NCBI GenBank assembly: GCA_003024175.1
Contig: MDYQ01000441.1
Location: 62,001-126,000 of the forward strand
Reading direction: 5' to 3'
Source: Planoprotostelium fungivorum
Lineage: Eukaryota > Evosea > Variosea > Cavosteliida > Cavosteliaceae
Length of the DNA stretch: 64,000 bases
A model generated the notes under the pieces. That model saw nothing but the letters and a program-made list of their open reading frames with translations, made no database searches and was not told the DNA's origin. Each line of letters opens with the position of its first letter. The stretch's first letter is position 1. The translations under genes and the position numbers were made by a program. Shown piece by piece: positions 11,696-23,010 of the stretch.

Positions 11696-13628
11696 TCAGG
11701 GTCTTCTTCTCCAGACTGCTGGGTCAGCAGAAGTAGACAAGAACTGGTTCTCACGGTCGTCACTGTCCAATGTCAGTCTCGTCATCATCATGATCATCAT
11801 CGAGAAGATCAGATCACAAGAGAGGAGAAGAAGAAAGCTCACAAGAAGAAGTTCTCCCATCTGTGCTGCTGAGTGGCGTCAGTCAGGACGAGCTGACCAC
11901 CGTTGGTGAGGTCCAAACGGTAGGGGCCCTTGCCGAGACCCTGAGTCATAGAAGTGGACCACTGGACCTTTCCGGCGGAATCATAGTTGTTCACTTGTCC
12001 GTCGGATAAAACCTAAAGCCATCTCAGCACACTTTTTGGCGGGAAAATCACCTTGAGGGTGTAAGGGCGGAGACCTCTCTGCTGAGCTCCTCCGAACCAC
12101 AGACAGTTGTTGTCCGTCTTGTTGATGACCATGAGACTTCCAGTGTTGTACTCTAAGAAGGCCTCGTACTTGCAGTTGGGTGAGACGAGCTTGGCACTAG
12201 GGTACGTGAGTCACGTGACTCTCGAAATCCAGATGAAATCTCACCCTCCGTCGACTAAGAAGGTGGCGGGCTTGTCGCTGCTGATGCGAGAACCGAAGCT
12301 CTGGGGGTTCAATTGAGAGTCAGTGCACTTCTTCTCGGCGGGAGCGGCTCTGGCCTATCACAGTATGAGTGAATGGTCCATCTACAACGATGTAGATGAC
12401 TCACCGTGTAGTTGTTGGGGTTCGTGTTCACAAAGATGTCCTTCTGTGCTCCTTCCTTCCATCCGTAGAGGATGCTGTACGTGGGTGCTCTGTGTCCATC
12501 CTCAGGCATGTTGGCTGTGTTCCCTCGTCAGTCACAGTCTCTCTGTGTGTCTCTCACGTCTCTCGTTCTTCCAGTACATAGGGTTGCGAGGACCCATCGT
12601 GCAAGTTGTGGGATCGTAGCACTTGCGAGGTGCCTGAGCGTGGGCGACGTCCACAGCCTTGGCGTCGCTTCTGACGTTGGTGACGGAGCAGACGAAGGGT
12701 GTCATGTACTGTGGGGGTGAGTGGGGGAGAAAATGGCGGGAACGGCCTACCATCTGGTCGGTACCTCCGATGGACTTGTGGATCCAGAACCAAGAGCACA
12801 TGCACTGGTGGAGAGTTAAGACGTGGGAGATCATGTGATGATGGGAGATCATGTGATTATGGACAAGGGATGCAAGATGATGAGAGTCTATACCTTTCCG
12901 TTGGGGCAGGCGGGAAGGTTGGGAATGCTGAATGTCTGGTTCTGACGAGCGATACAGTCGTGGACGACAGAGAAGATGACAAAGTCTTCGGGCTTGACCT
13001 GTGAGGAGATGTGAGGAGACAATTCATGCGTGTATGGAGCACACCTGCTTGGGGTCGGACTTGTATGCGATACCGAAGGCACATCCGGCGACGTCCTCAC
13101 GCTTGACGGCGTGGATGTCTAAAGAATGTAAGCCGATGCGATGTCATACGAACGAGATGAGAGTTGAAACTCACTGGACCAAGCGTTACCAGTCCAGGGA
13201 ACGGGAGTGTTGGGCTGTCCAGAATGAGATGGAGGAAACATGTCGACTCACCTGGTTCATTCCTCTGTAACCTCCATTCTCCTTGGAGGTGAAGGCCTTG
13301 TTGGAAGAGATCTCGACGACGGCCTTTCCGTTAGCGGGGAGTTTGAAGACGGCTCCCTCAGCGGGGGGGCAGTCCTTTGAAATTCTATCAGACATCCGAT
13401 TTGTCCCATCTTTCAATCACCATGTTTCCGTGCCACCACCATTGAGAGAAAGGATAGTCCTGAAGGGGCTGAGAGTTTCTATCGGAGTTACCGTTGGCTC
13501 TATCACAATCGAATGTGGAAGGATGCCTAGCCACATCAGATCTCCCACTCATCCTCTATATCTCACCAGAAGGAACAGTGGGCGAGGGCCGCGGCCACGA
13601 GAACCAAAAGCACGAGAGCGCGTTGCAT
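11696..13628 (-). CDS. Secreted AA14-like LPMO with bulb-type lectin domain, paralogue C
   Basis: Start ATG 13628, signal peptide MQRALVLLVLVAAALA, mature start HCSFWHPSTFDCDR. Conserved blocks are the same as in the sister genes: FSQWWWHGN, CPPAEGAVFKLPANG, AFTSKENGGYRGMNQ, PVPWTGNAWS, GCAFGIAYKSD, PACPNGKCMCSWFWIH, CTMGPRNPMYW and GWKEGAQKDIF, then a bulb-lectin-like region and the terminal exon DDRENQFLSTSADPAVW with TGA at 11696. Intron positions match those of A, B and D, while intron sequences differ. The copper-site residues inferred from AA14 (first His of the mature chain, His of WWWH) are both kept, so the protein looks active. Secretion and polysaccharide binding are inferred from the signal peptide and lectin part. 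Confidence 0.7.
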
Positions 13629-13896
13629 CTCTATCGGGCTTTGAAGAATGTTTTTCGGCCCAGACAGAGAAGACTTGTCAGTGTCAATAATTTCGCAGTA
13701 TGACAACAACAAGAAGAAGACATCGAAAGCTCTCCGCCCTCAAAGAACAATCACAGAGTTGCCAGCACCGCGAGCTGAAGTTTCGGGCCGTGTCCAGAAG
13801 TGCCACTCTCCGGTGCAAATTTGTAAGGAGCGACTGCAACCAATAGTTTAGACACAGTTATTCTGCTACAGGTTGGATCTATTGTGACCGGATTTT

Positions 13897-15811
13897 TCAG
13901 CGTCTTTTGTTCCATACGGCTGGATCAGGCGACGTGGATATGAATTTGTTCTCACGGTCGTCACTGTCTAAGTCAGTCTCCATCTTCGATCATCATCCTC
14001 TAAGACGATGGACATGATGAGCACTCACAAGAAGTAATTCTCCCATCGGTTCTGTTGAAGTGCGTCGGTCAATACGAGTTGACCTCCGTTGGTGATGTCC
14101 AAACGGTAAGGTCCTTGTCCCTTGCCTTTTGTCATCAACGTCGACCACTGGACCTTCCCGGCTGCATCATACGTGTTCACTTGTCCATCACCAAGCACCT
14201 GACAGAAGGTGAGTCATAAAAGATTTCCGAGACAATTCTGGCGGGAAACCTACCTTGAGGGTGTAAGGCCTTATGTTTCTCTCTTGTGTTGCTCCGAACC
14301 ACAGCGCATTGTTGTCTGTTCGATTGACTACCATCAAACTGCCAGAGGCATATTCCAAGAAAGCCACGTATTTACAGTTGGGAGAGAAGATGGACGCTCT
14401 ACAACGCGTCAGCTGTAGGATTCACATAGACATTTCACCCTCCGTCGATGAGAAGGTTGTTCGTGGAATCACTGCTGAGTCTGGATCCATAGCCGTTGGG
14501 GTTGGCTTGTCGGTCAGTGCATTTGTTCTCGGTGGGAGGTGTTCTGGGCTGCAACGGAGTCAATATGGAGAAAATCGATCTACAACGATGTAGATGACCC
14601 ACCGTGTAGTTGTTAGGGTTCGTGTTCACAAAGATGTCCTTCTGTGCTCCTTCCTTCCATCCGTAGAGGGTACTGTAAGTGGGTGCTCTTCCTCCCTGCT
14701 CGGGCATGTTGTCTGTATACGTCAGGCTAACAATTTCGGTCTGTTGTTTCTGCATACCTCGGTCGTTCTTCCAGTACATAGGGTTGCGAGGGCCCATCGT
14801 GCAAGTTGTGGGATCGTAGCACTTGCGAGGTGCTTGAGCGCGGGCAACGTCGACAGCTGTGGCGTCACTTCTGACGTTGGTGACAGTGCAGACGAAGGGT
14901 GTCATGTACTGTGAGGGTGAGTGGGGGAAGAAATGGCGGGAACGGCCTACCATCTGGTCGGTACCTCCGATGGACTTGTGGATCCAGAACCACGCACACA
15001 TGCACTGATCAACATTCAGACATCCAAATACACCAATCGTTGTAGATGGATCGGATTGTTGGAAGACGATGAGAGTCTATACCTTTCCGTTGGGGCAGGC
15101 GGGAAGGTTAGGGATGCTGAACGTCTGGTTCTGACGAGCGATACAGTCGTGGACGACAGAGAAGATGACAAAGTCCTCTGGAACGACCTGCGATGATCAT
15201 CAGAAAATGGCTCGTCTCAGAGATGATCTTCACATTTCTGGCTACCGACTTGTATGCGATTCCGAAAGCGCAACCGGCAACGTCTTCACGGTTGACGGCA
15301 TGAATGTCTATAAAGATGAGTCGATGTGGATGATGCGATACGGGGACTCACTTGACCAATCATTTCCAGTCCATGGAACAGGAGTGTTGGGCTATTGGAG
15401 TCAGACCGTTCAGATGATACGACGCGACTCACCTGATTCATTCCTCTATAACCTCCGTTCTCTGTAGACGTGAAAGCCTTATTGGACGAGATTTCGACTA
15501 CAGCTCGTCCATTCGCAGGCAGCTTGAAAGTTTGTCCTTCTGCGGGAGGGCATGCCTAATCGATGCATCAGATGTCTGATTTCCAAAAGATGGCATACCA
15601 AGTTTCCGTGCCACCACCACTGAGAGAACGTGTAGTCTTGAAGAGGCTGAGAGTTTGCATCAGAGTTACCGTTGGCTCTGTCACAGTCAAAGGTGGAAGG
15701 GTGCCTGTCACTTGCATGAGCTCGACATCACGCTCTTCATCTACGTCACCAGAGGGAACAGTGAGCGAAGCTCGTGGCCACGAGAGCGATGAGAAGGAGA
15801 GCACGTTGCAT
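13897..15811 (-). CDS. Secreted AA14-like LPMO with bulb-type lectin domain, paralogue D
   Basis: Start ATG 15811, signal peptide MQRALLLIALVATSFA, mature start HCSLWHPSTFDCDR. Keeps FSQWWWHGN, CPPAEGQTFKLPANGRAVVE, PVPWTGNDWS, PACPNGKCMC (then AWFWIH where the others have SWFWIH), CTMGPRNPMYW and GWKEGAQKDIF. It is the most diverged copy. The linker after GAQKDIF differs (PRTPPTENKCTDRQANPN), the lectin part has altered residues, and the last exon reads DDRENKFISTSPDPAVWNK, ending at TGA 13897. It is the promoter-distal, possibly oldest member of the array. Same strand and same intron layout as A-C. Confidence 0.7.
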
Positions 15812-16177
15812 CTCGATCGAGCTGAATAGAATGCTCTCTCACCGAAAGAGATCCTGTTGTGTCGACCTCCATCGAGACTCCCCCTACAGCACGCTCAGAA
15901 CGGGAGAACTGTCTCAGTCACGCTCTCGGTAAGGACAGTGGACGTCGATTCTAGCGGATTTCTGATAGTTAGCTTGATGGATCGAGACAGTATTGTCAAT
16001 CTTTCTGTAGGGGAAATGAGGCCCGCCGGTGACAAAGATCGTGAATATGTACGATGAAGGACAAATGGAGCGTCTGAGAACGAGCTGTCCACGGTAGCGC
16101 ATCAGAAGATATCTTCAGGTGTGGTGAAGGACTTCTCACCGCGATCACATCGAGTTCAGAATCACTCGCATTTACCC

Positions 16178-16342
16178 TCCCTACACGGTGACATGCAATC
16201 GAATCATTCAGGAAAAATACGAGAATCGTATCACAAGGCGAATCATTGTCTTCATCACCATGCACGTGTTGTACTGTACAGTGTCTCTCGAAAGCACCTC
16301 TGAATGAGGATCTATCTTCACTGTCCCTCTGCTATCTAAATA
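16178..16342. repeat. Dispersed repeat, left copy
   Basis: About 165 bp starting CCTACACGGTGACATGCAAT and ending CTATCTAAATA is repeated in the same orientation at 20962-21123 with few mismatches and a one-base length change. The two copies bracket the surface-protein gene at 17.5-20.1 kb. Neither has an open frame kept in both copies, so it is probably non-coding. Confidence 0.85.
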
Positions 16343-16823
16343 ATTGAAGACTATGCGTCAAGAGGCTGTAGCTGCAAAGCGGTTCCCCCCATGCGGGACG
16401 ATTCTGTCCCGCGGCACGTTGTAATGTTGGTCTCGCATCACATGATCAGATCTGTTATAGTACGAACCATCCCTTGTCAGATGAATAGACGATGAAATAG
16501 ACCTCTGAGCTACACAAATTCTTTTTTATTAGAATTTTTCGATTTCATCGGTCATGTCGTAGAAATGGTTTCCACCAACGCAGAAATGAACTAGCGTGAA
16601 GCTTACGCTCGTTTTATTAAATGGATCTTCAACGCAAATAGCGGAGGTATTCCTCACTGTGAGAACAACTGTTAAACAGCGCTGGCGTACAAAACCTGCC
16701 TCATTGTGAGCTGACGATCTCTGGCTAGCCTGTGCATGTATCAGCACGTCTTCTCAGAAGACATGCTCATAATATGATAACAACGAATGAATATGGTGAT
16801 GAAGATGATGTAGATTTTGATTC

Positions 16824-17133
16824 TTAGAGAAGATGACGGGATAATGTGTGATTGATGGGTGGACGATGTTCATCATCAAAGTCTTTCTGTGCAAACTTGA
16901 TCGTGGGTTGTATTCCATGTAGACAACTTCGTTCTGTCAGTCGCGAAAATGTATTTTTTGTCTGGGACTCTGCCACCTCTGTTCGATCGGGTGTCTGCTT
17001 TCGTATCAGTATCGATGTGGTGACGATAATCAATCATCACCTCAACTTCGCCCAGTGGTACCTCTTGATAGGTTGATACCGTCCGCCGTCTCTTAGCTGT
17101 CCTCTCCTCTTGCTCAGTGATGGGGTTGGACAT
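16824..17133 (-). CDS. Possible small gene, uncertain
   Basis: An ATG at 17133 opens MSNPITEQEERTAKRRRTVS, a basic, soluble-looking N-terminus. A second frame ending IKFAQKDFDDEHRPPIN reaches a stop at 16824, and GT/AG pairs exist between the two. Composition suggests a short nuclear protein, but no homologue is recognised and the join is unproven. Confidence 0.25.
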
Positions 17134-17527
17134 GGAACTGCGTTAAAATTGTCCCAGATGTTCAAGGATGTGTGTAAATGCACCGGTCCCAGTAGGGTGG
17201 AATAACTCAAACTCTAAAGAAAGTTGAAGATGTGAAATGTAATGTGCCCTGAGCTCCAAGGAGGTGTGTCTTCTCAATGTCTATGGTCGATTCCCCTTGA
17301 CCCCCCTTGTTAAAGAAGTGATTGCTCTCTAATCTGATCGAACGGAGGAGATGAATGTGACGGACGAGATAAGCAGAGAAACAACAACGCAAATCTACAA
17401 CGGCTGGGAGGAGAGTTGCACGTGTTAGTGGCCCGCTTCCTGGACCCAAACTCTCTATCCAATAAATAGATAGATAGATAGAAGGAAGACTCGTCCTACA
17501 CAGAATCTGATTCTTTATCGACTCTTC

Positions 17528-20116
17528 TCAGCAGAAACAAACGAGGACCATGACGACCACAGAGAGGACTGACGCCTTAACCACACAGCTATCACTCGAG
17601 ATGTTGTTTGTGTGTATCACAGAAGTGTCTGTGAAAGACACAGAGGCAGACGTCGTAGCAGTGGCGTCTGGACTGGATGAGTTCGTGACATCGTCACCCT
17701 CCTTGGAAGACACGAGAGAGGATGTCGTGGAAGAGTGGACAGGTGAAGAGTTGGAGCTGGTAGATTGTACGGTAATCGTGGAGGTGCTAGAGCTGACAGT
17801 GGAGGTAGAGGGTGAATCGGTCGATGACTCGCTAGTGGACTCTTCAGAACTAGTGTCAGAGCCGCTTGATTCAGTGAAAGATGTAGAGCTGGTAGAGGTG
17901 TCGTAGCTGACGCTCGGCCTATCACCTGACGTTTCGTCACGCCGAAATCTTCACACGATGACTCACTGGTGCCCAAGTTGGTCGTCACCTGTCCTTCTCC
18001 CCTCACCATCACGATGAACTGAGATAGCGGGGAAGTGTTGGCCAGCAGGTAATTGCTCGTGGATGCAAAGGGGATGGTGTACACTGTTCTCTTCCACATT
18101 AATATTTCCCAAGCCACGGCGAGTGTGAGACTGGCAGCCGATCCAGTGACATTGACGGAGACGATGCCAGCGGGGGCTGTGAAGGGAGGATACTGAAGGA
18201 TGAGGAGACCGTTCACGTCGTAGGTCTGTCCGTACACTCCTTGTCCGCTGATGGAAACTGTCATTGTATCAGTGAATCGAGTGTGATGAAATCACTTACC
18301 GAGAGTGAAATGGATCGTCATCGGCTGCATTCCGTTTAATTTCACGCTCATGATGTCTGCGGAGCAAGTGAGAGTGAACAGATTCGTGTTCTCGTCTTCG
18401 TAGAAGAAAGTCGCGGAATTGGTCGAATTCAGTTGGACATTGTTGGACGCGTCGCTGGGAATGCCATCGCTTCTGATGCAGTATCCCGGTGGTGGCTGGA
18501 TGATGAAGGCACTGTTGATGGCAGGAACGTCAAAAGTAGAGTTATCACTGACCGTGTAGCACACTGACGTCACGTCAGCTGAAATGCAGAAGGTGTTGTG
18601 GCTCACGATCGAAGGCGCCACGACTGATGGAGCCGAAATAGTTGAAAGAGGTTTCCGTGGAGCTATGAGACCATCAGAGAGATGGTAGACTTGGATCTTC
18701 TCACCAGCTCTGCCCTCCGTACAGTTTCAGTGGATCGTCGCTGGACTGATCCGAGATGATGCCAGCGGGAACGTCGATTTGATAAAATCCCGTTGGAAAA
18801 TCGACTGATTGTACTTGTGCATTAAGGCTGATGGGTGTGTCTATATGATGTGAGATGATGCAATCAGAGATGATGCACGGTGTAATGATGCATCGTGCGA
18901 CGATGGATATCTCACAGGGTCCGTTGACTTGGATGGACAGATCGATGCTGCTTTCGGTTCCACAGTTGAATATGGCATCGAACGGTGCGAGTTGAGATTT
19001 GATCGTTTTACCGTTGATGATACCTCCCGTCGATGTGACTTCATCGTTGACCAGCTTGACGAGAGCGTAGCTCGAAGAAGAGTTGCCGTACGTCTGACAA
19101 GCGGCAGTGTAATTACCCGACGTAGAGGCGTTCAGTGTGGCAGGGGTTGCAGCGGAGATAACTGTTGCAATGTATGCACCTTGTACGATTTCAAAGAAGG
19201 AATGGCAGGAACGAGCGGGTAAAAGCTGAAACGTGGTCAATACGCGACTATTCGATGTGTCCTCACTTTGTAATCAATTGCTTCAAATTGATCCACGAGC
19301 ACGATGGCATCTTGTGAAGAGCAGATGAAGACGGAGCCGTAGTATGTGTCCCCTTCGTACACGAAGGAGGAGGACAAGACGAAATAAGACACTTGCACAG
19401 AATACGTGTGAGGGAATGTTGTGGCGTACAGCGGATACACTGACGTGAAAGTAAGTTTAACTTAATTTCCATACTCGAATGTTCACCGGAACCCGTGGTG
19501 GTTAACGTGACGTTGGCTTCGACGAATATGCTGCCACTGAAGCCCACCGGATTGGATAAATAGTTGAGGGAGTCCGAAGTAGAGAGAGAATAGATGTAGG
19601 GAACATCCGATGAAAAGTTGTAGCTGGTGTCGTTCTCGGAGGTGTAGGTCTGTCCAAGAGTGATCTGAACGATATCTGCTTTCGTTAATTTGTCAAAGGT
19701 GGATGATGACGTGAGAAGAAATAAAATCAAATGTGTTCACCGAATTGGATCACAGTGAGATTGATTGAGGTAGGAGCGAAGTCCTCATTATCGAGAGTGC
19801 CCATGATCACTTGATAGGAGGAACAGGTGTCGACCGAGTCGAATCCCAGTTCTCCATTTACAAATTGTCCATCGCATAAGGCTGTGTAGAAGTTTGGGCC
19901 ATATGATTCCTCAATCAAGGTTAGAAAGACGGCGGGTGGGTTTGCCTCATAGATGCGGGAGAAATAACCGGTGGTCGGGATGGTCGTCACAGACGTCTCA
20001 TAGACCTGAGAAAAATGAGGCAAAGATGACGGAGAAGATGAGGTGATGGAGGTAGGCTCACAGTGGCTTGAGAGAGAGCGATACAGAGAAGCAAGAGAGA
20101 AAGAGTGCCTCTCATC
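17528..20116 (-). CDS. Ser/Thr-rich cell-surface protein, likely GPI-anchored
   Basis: Start ATG 20116 gives a signal peptide (MRGTLSLLLLCIALSQA). About eight exons follow, encoding a beta-rich, cysteine-poor ectodomain with many Asn-X-Ser/Thr sites (NLTV, NDTS, NVTL, NYTA, NVTG) and two similar segments built on DVPAGIISD and TAPAGIVSV, which may be related modules. Next comes a Ser/Thr stalk of about 90 residues (SSSTSTITVQSTSSNSS) and a hydrophobic C-terminal tail (VVKASVLSVVVMVLVCFC) ending at TGA 17528 with no cytoplasmic part, the layout of a GPI-anchored adhesin or coat protein. One exon join near 18660 could not be phased cleanly by eye. The family is not recognised; CUB-like folds are possible. 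Confidence 0.65.
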
Positions 20117-21525
20117 TTGTTGATACCGATAGAAAATGAACGGAAGAGAATCCAATCGGAGCGTCAGTGCAATGGGACGAAAAGTGCGACGACAAATGGG
20201 AACAGAATCAGAAGGTGAAGGGATGCTGCAGACAAATGCTCCCTGCCGCACAGCGATTTTCCAGAGTCCTCCCGTGCGGAGTATCAGAGGAACAGTGTGT
20301 AGGCCATTTCCTTTGGCTAAAGTGGTGATTTCACCTTCATCATCACGATCCGATCACCATCGACAGCTGTGAACACTGTCTGTGGAAGATTATTCAACAA
20401 CTGTTGGTCGAGCGGCACCACCGCTTCATCAACCAGATCTTTCTGAAAGGAGGTCGAACGATCGATTCCAATGACGATGTTTCTGTGAGACGATATCTCT
20501 CGATCAGCCTGTCCCCAACATCACGGGAAGAATTTTCACTGCGACTCACGGTGGTGATGTTGATCACAAAGAACACCGTCGTATCCATCGCATCCGTTCA
20601 ACATTCGTCCACTCTGTTGGAAGAGAAGATTTTATCTTCAGCCCTCCGAAGGGATGCAAAGGAGTGGCCATTTACCTAGTCGGAGACTCGTCGATCTCGT
20701 CTCAAGCGATGTACATATGATGAACCACTCGGCCACGGTGAGTCACATACACGAAGAGAGTAGATCTGTACCGAATGTCTATTGACGACTGTGCAGGATC
20801 GTAGGAGGGTTGTACGTGGATGGTAACGTCGACACGCTGTCGATCACCAGTGGAAATGTCACACAATTTCGTCGTCCGATCGTCTGGATGAGGAGACGAA
20901 GACTTCCTAATTGGGTGACAACGATGCCTAAAGAGGCTCCTAGGGTATGCCAGATAGAACCCCCTACACGGTGACATGCAATCGAATCATTCAAAAAAAT
21001 ACGAGAATCGTCTCACAAGGCCAATCTTTGTCTTCATCACCGCGCACGTGTTGTACTGTACAGTGTCTCTCGAAAGCACCTCTGAAAGATATTCTATCTT
21101 CATTGCACCCCTGATATCTAAATAAAATGATTTTCGTGAGATTCATCTTCTGTAACCATTGTAGATGAATGATTACGTAATCGCGAAATGGACAGCAACA
21201 GATGCAAGACACATCAGATGGCATTCTACCTTTGTTTTCATCCGCTCTTGTTGTATTATCTCTATATGACCCAAGCATGCTCATCTTATTAGAAGAGGCG
21301 ATTTGATGTCACCTCCTCATCAATCTGACACCAATAGGTATGCACCACGTTAAGAGATAAGGCGAAGGGTCTATATTTCGAGTCAGCTATGTATTATTAT
21401 CCTCCAATGAGAAGACTGAGGAACATTGTTGGGTAATCTTTTACAATGGATCCTCTGAATGATCTCTTAGAATCGATTGGAGGTCTTTCATCACTCAGAA
21501 GCTCAAATTTAATTCTCATCGAGTG
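20117..21525. other. 1.4-kb gap with the second copy of a dispersed repeat
   Basis: Presumed promoter of the surface-protein gene, then a repeat copy at 20962-21123. A minus-strand frame at 20779-20994 (LGIVVTQLGSLRLLIQTIG) is hydrophobic but has no clear start or end, so no gene is called. Confidence 0.4.
20962..21123. repeat. Dispersed repeat, right copy
   Basis: Direct repeat of 16178-16342 (see that entry). Both copies contain the short palindrome TGTACTGTACA and the block TGTCTCTCGAAAGCACCTCT. Confidence 0.85.
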
Positions 21526-22150
21526 ATGTCTGTCAGACGTGACATTCAAGAAAGAATGGACAGAGATTATGAAGCACCGAACCTGTTGGCCGCCGCGTAC
21601 GAAGAAGAGAAGCTCATTACGGCAAGACAAAAGATGCTTCAAACATCGACCGCAGACGGGAAAGGGGATGATAGTCTATACCAGTTCTTCGTTGCTGGCG
21701 CCGTCTTTCAAAAGGTGAACGATCAACGGGCGTTCGATCACTCAATCACTTCAGATGAACTGCCACATGTGCCAAGACGAAAACCGCTGGTGGGACGATC
21801 ACCTCTTTCGATGTTCAGGAACCATGGTATCTCCATTCATCCATCTCCGATGTCACTCACGCTTCCAGTTCGGTCCAAGAGGAGAGTTATACACCGTGCG
21901 ATATAGTTCGACGACAGATGCCATCGTCATATCACTCGATGGACATCATTACCATTTTCTTCACCCACGACACCGACAGACAACGGAGGATCCAACGAAT
22001 ATCGACTGGTCACCGGACGTCTTGTCCATGATCTTTCACATCTGGGGAGCGTGTGATAAGACGATGATGCAATTCACGACCGAACTACGCTGTCTCGCCG
22101 GTGATTCTGCACTCTCATCTTTGTCATCTGACGCGGAAAGGAAGGTTTAA
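21526..22150 (+). CDS. Hypothetical protein, three exons
   Basis: ATG 21526 (MSVRRDIQERMDRDYEAPN) opens a helical, charged first exon. A 42-45 nt intron leads to a short exon with NCHMCQDENRWWDDHLFRC, and another 42 nt intron leads to FGPRGELYTVRYSSTTDAIV and a stop at 22150. The joins are phase 0 and the frame is continuous. The CxxC with a later Cys may bind metal. Family not recognised. The gene ends eight bases before the next start on the same strand, so the two could be parts of one longer gene if GTTTAA at the stop is instead an intron donor. Confidence 0.5.
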
Positions 22151-22158
22151 AGCCTCTC

Positions 22159-22725
22159 ATGTATGATGATATAGTCAAGAGAGATAGAGACCACATTGAT
22201 TCTTCTGCGGGAGAATTTTGGAGGACGATCGAGGTGAACGAGCGATCGCTCGATCAGGTAATCATGGAAATTCTGTCGTTCGATCATCTAATCGACGTGT
22301 AGGAGAAGACAGCCAAGAGGGAAGACAGGAACAATTCACGAGTCATACCTCACGCTACGTCTCATTCTCACCATCGAAGGTGGAATGAGACGGACAGACA
22401 CACATCGATCACGTCCAATGAGCATCAAAAACATACAACAAGTGCTTGTCGTTTCATCTCTGCATCGAAACCCCTAATTCCACAGACAAAGAAGAGAGAG
22501 GTATTCAACATCTCATCATCCGATGTCTCATACACATATCAGAAAGACATCTCATCGTGGAGAGAGACACAAGGCTCTGTCTTCCAGCGTCTGTCTGATC
22601 CAAACTTCTACACCGGCACACAAAAGTTCAAGTATGAGATGAGACGTAAGAAGGAAGATGAAGATGAGAAGACGAGGCGGGAAGAGAGAGACAGAAGGAT
22701 GAGAGTAGAATGTGGAAGACAGTGA
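22159..22725 (+). CDS. Small protein with diverged p25-alpha motif
   Basis: Two exons, ATG 22159 (MYDDIVKRDRDHIDSSAGEF) and a second exon from about 22301 after a GTAATC...GTGTAG intron. The C-terminal part contains GSVFQRLSDPNFYTGTQKFK, which matches the DKLTD..xYTGTHK core of p25-alpha proteins, then a run of Lys, Arg, Glu and Asp. It lacks the GKGxGxxGRxD part of the motif. A microtubule link is therefore a guess. It is the second p25-alpha-type locus in the window (the other is at 1957-2926). It may be continuous with the gene just upstream. Confidence 0.5.
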
Positions 22726-22750
22726 GCCAATGAGCACCTGCAGAGAGGAA

Positions 22751-22936
22751 TCATGTGTAGATGAAAGACAGAAAACCTTTCACTGTCTCCTTCAAAGACG
22801 ATCGAGTAGAGGAGGATGCATGAGACGTCTCATCATCTGATGTGGTCGCATCACCTGCAGCCTCTAACTCTGTTTGGAGGATGGACATGTCATCATCGCC
22901 GCCATCGATGTGATTCGAAGAGATAAATAAAACCAT
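22751..22936 (-). CDS. Possible small acidic protein, uncertain
   Basis: A frame of about 61 residues, rich in Asp, Ser, Thr and Glu (DATTSDDETSHASSSTRS), ending at TAG 22751 just 3' of GRWD1 on the same strand. It may be a real short gene or a chance frame in the GRWD1 3' flank. No homology recognised. Confidence 0.25.
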   Translation of the reverse strand: MVLFISSNHIDGGDDDMSILQTELEAAGDATTSDDETSHASSSTRSSLKETVKGFLSFIYT

Positions 22937-23010
22937 CATCTCGATCGCACGCTTGATGTCAATCTACATCACATCATCATCAACTGTCTCCCATCCTCTT
23001 CTTTCTCTCT

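Larger units (their letters stand above)
15812..17527. other. 1.7-kb gap with a dispersed repeat and a weak gene candidate
   Basis: Contains one copy of a repeat shared with 20962-21123. A weak minus-strand coding candidate lies at 16824-17133, listed separately. The rest is AT-rich and shows no recognisable gene or RNA. Confidence 0.4.

Noticed and set aside
20702-20994. Minus-strand hydrophobic frame as a possible membrane-protein gene
   Set aside because: No clear start, splice sites or stop could be assembled, and it overlaps a dispersed repeat.
16178-21123. The bracketing direct repeats considered as LTRs of a retroelement
   Set aside because: The interior encodes a secreted host-type protein with introns. 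No retroelement protein, primer site or polypurine tract is visible.
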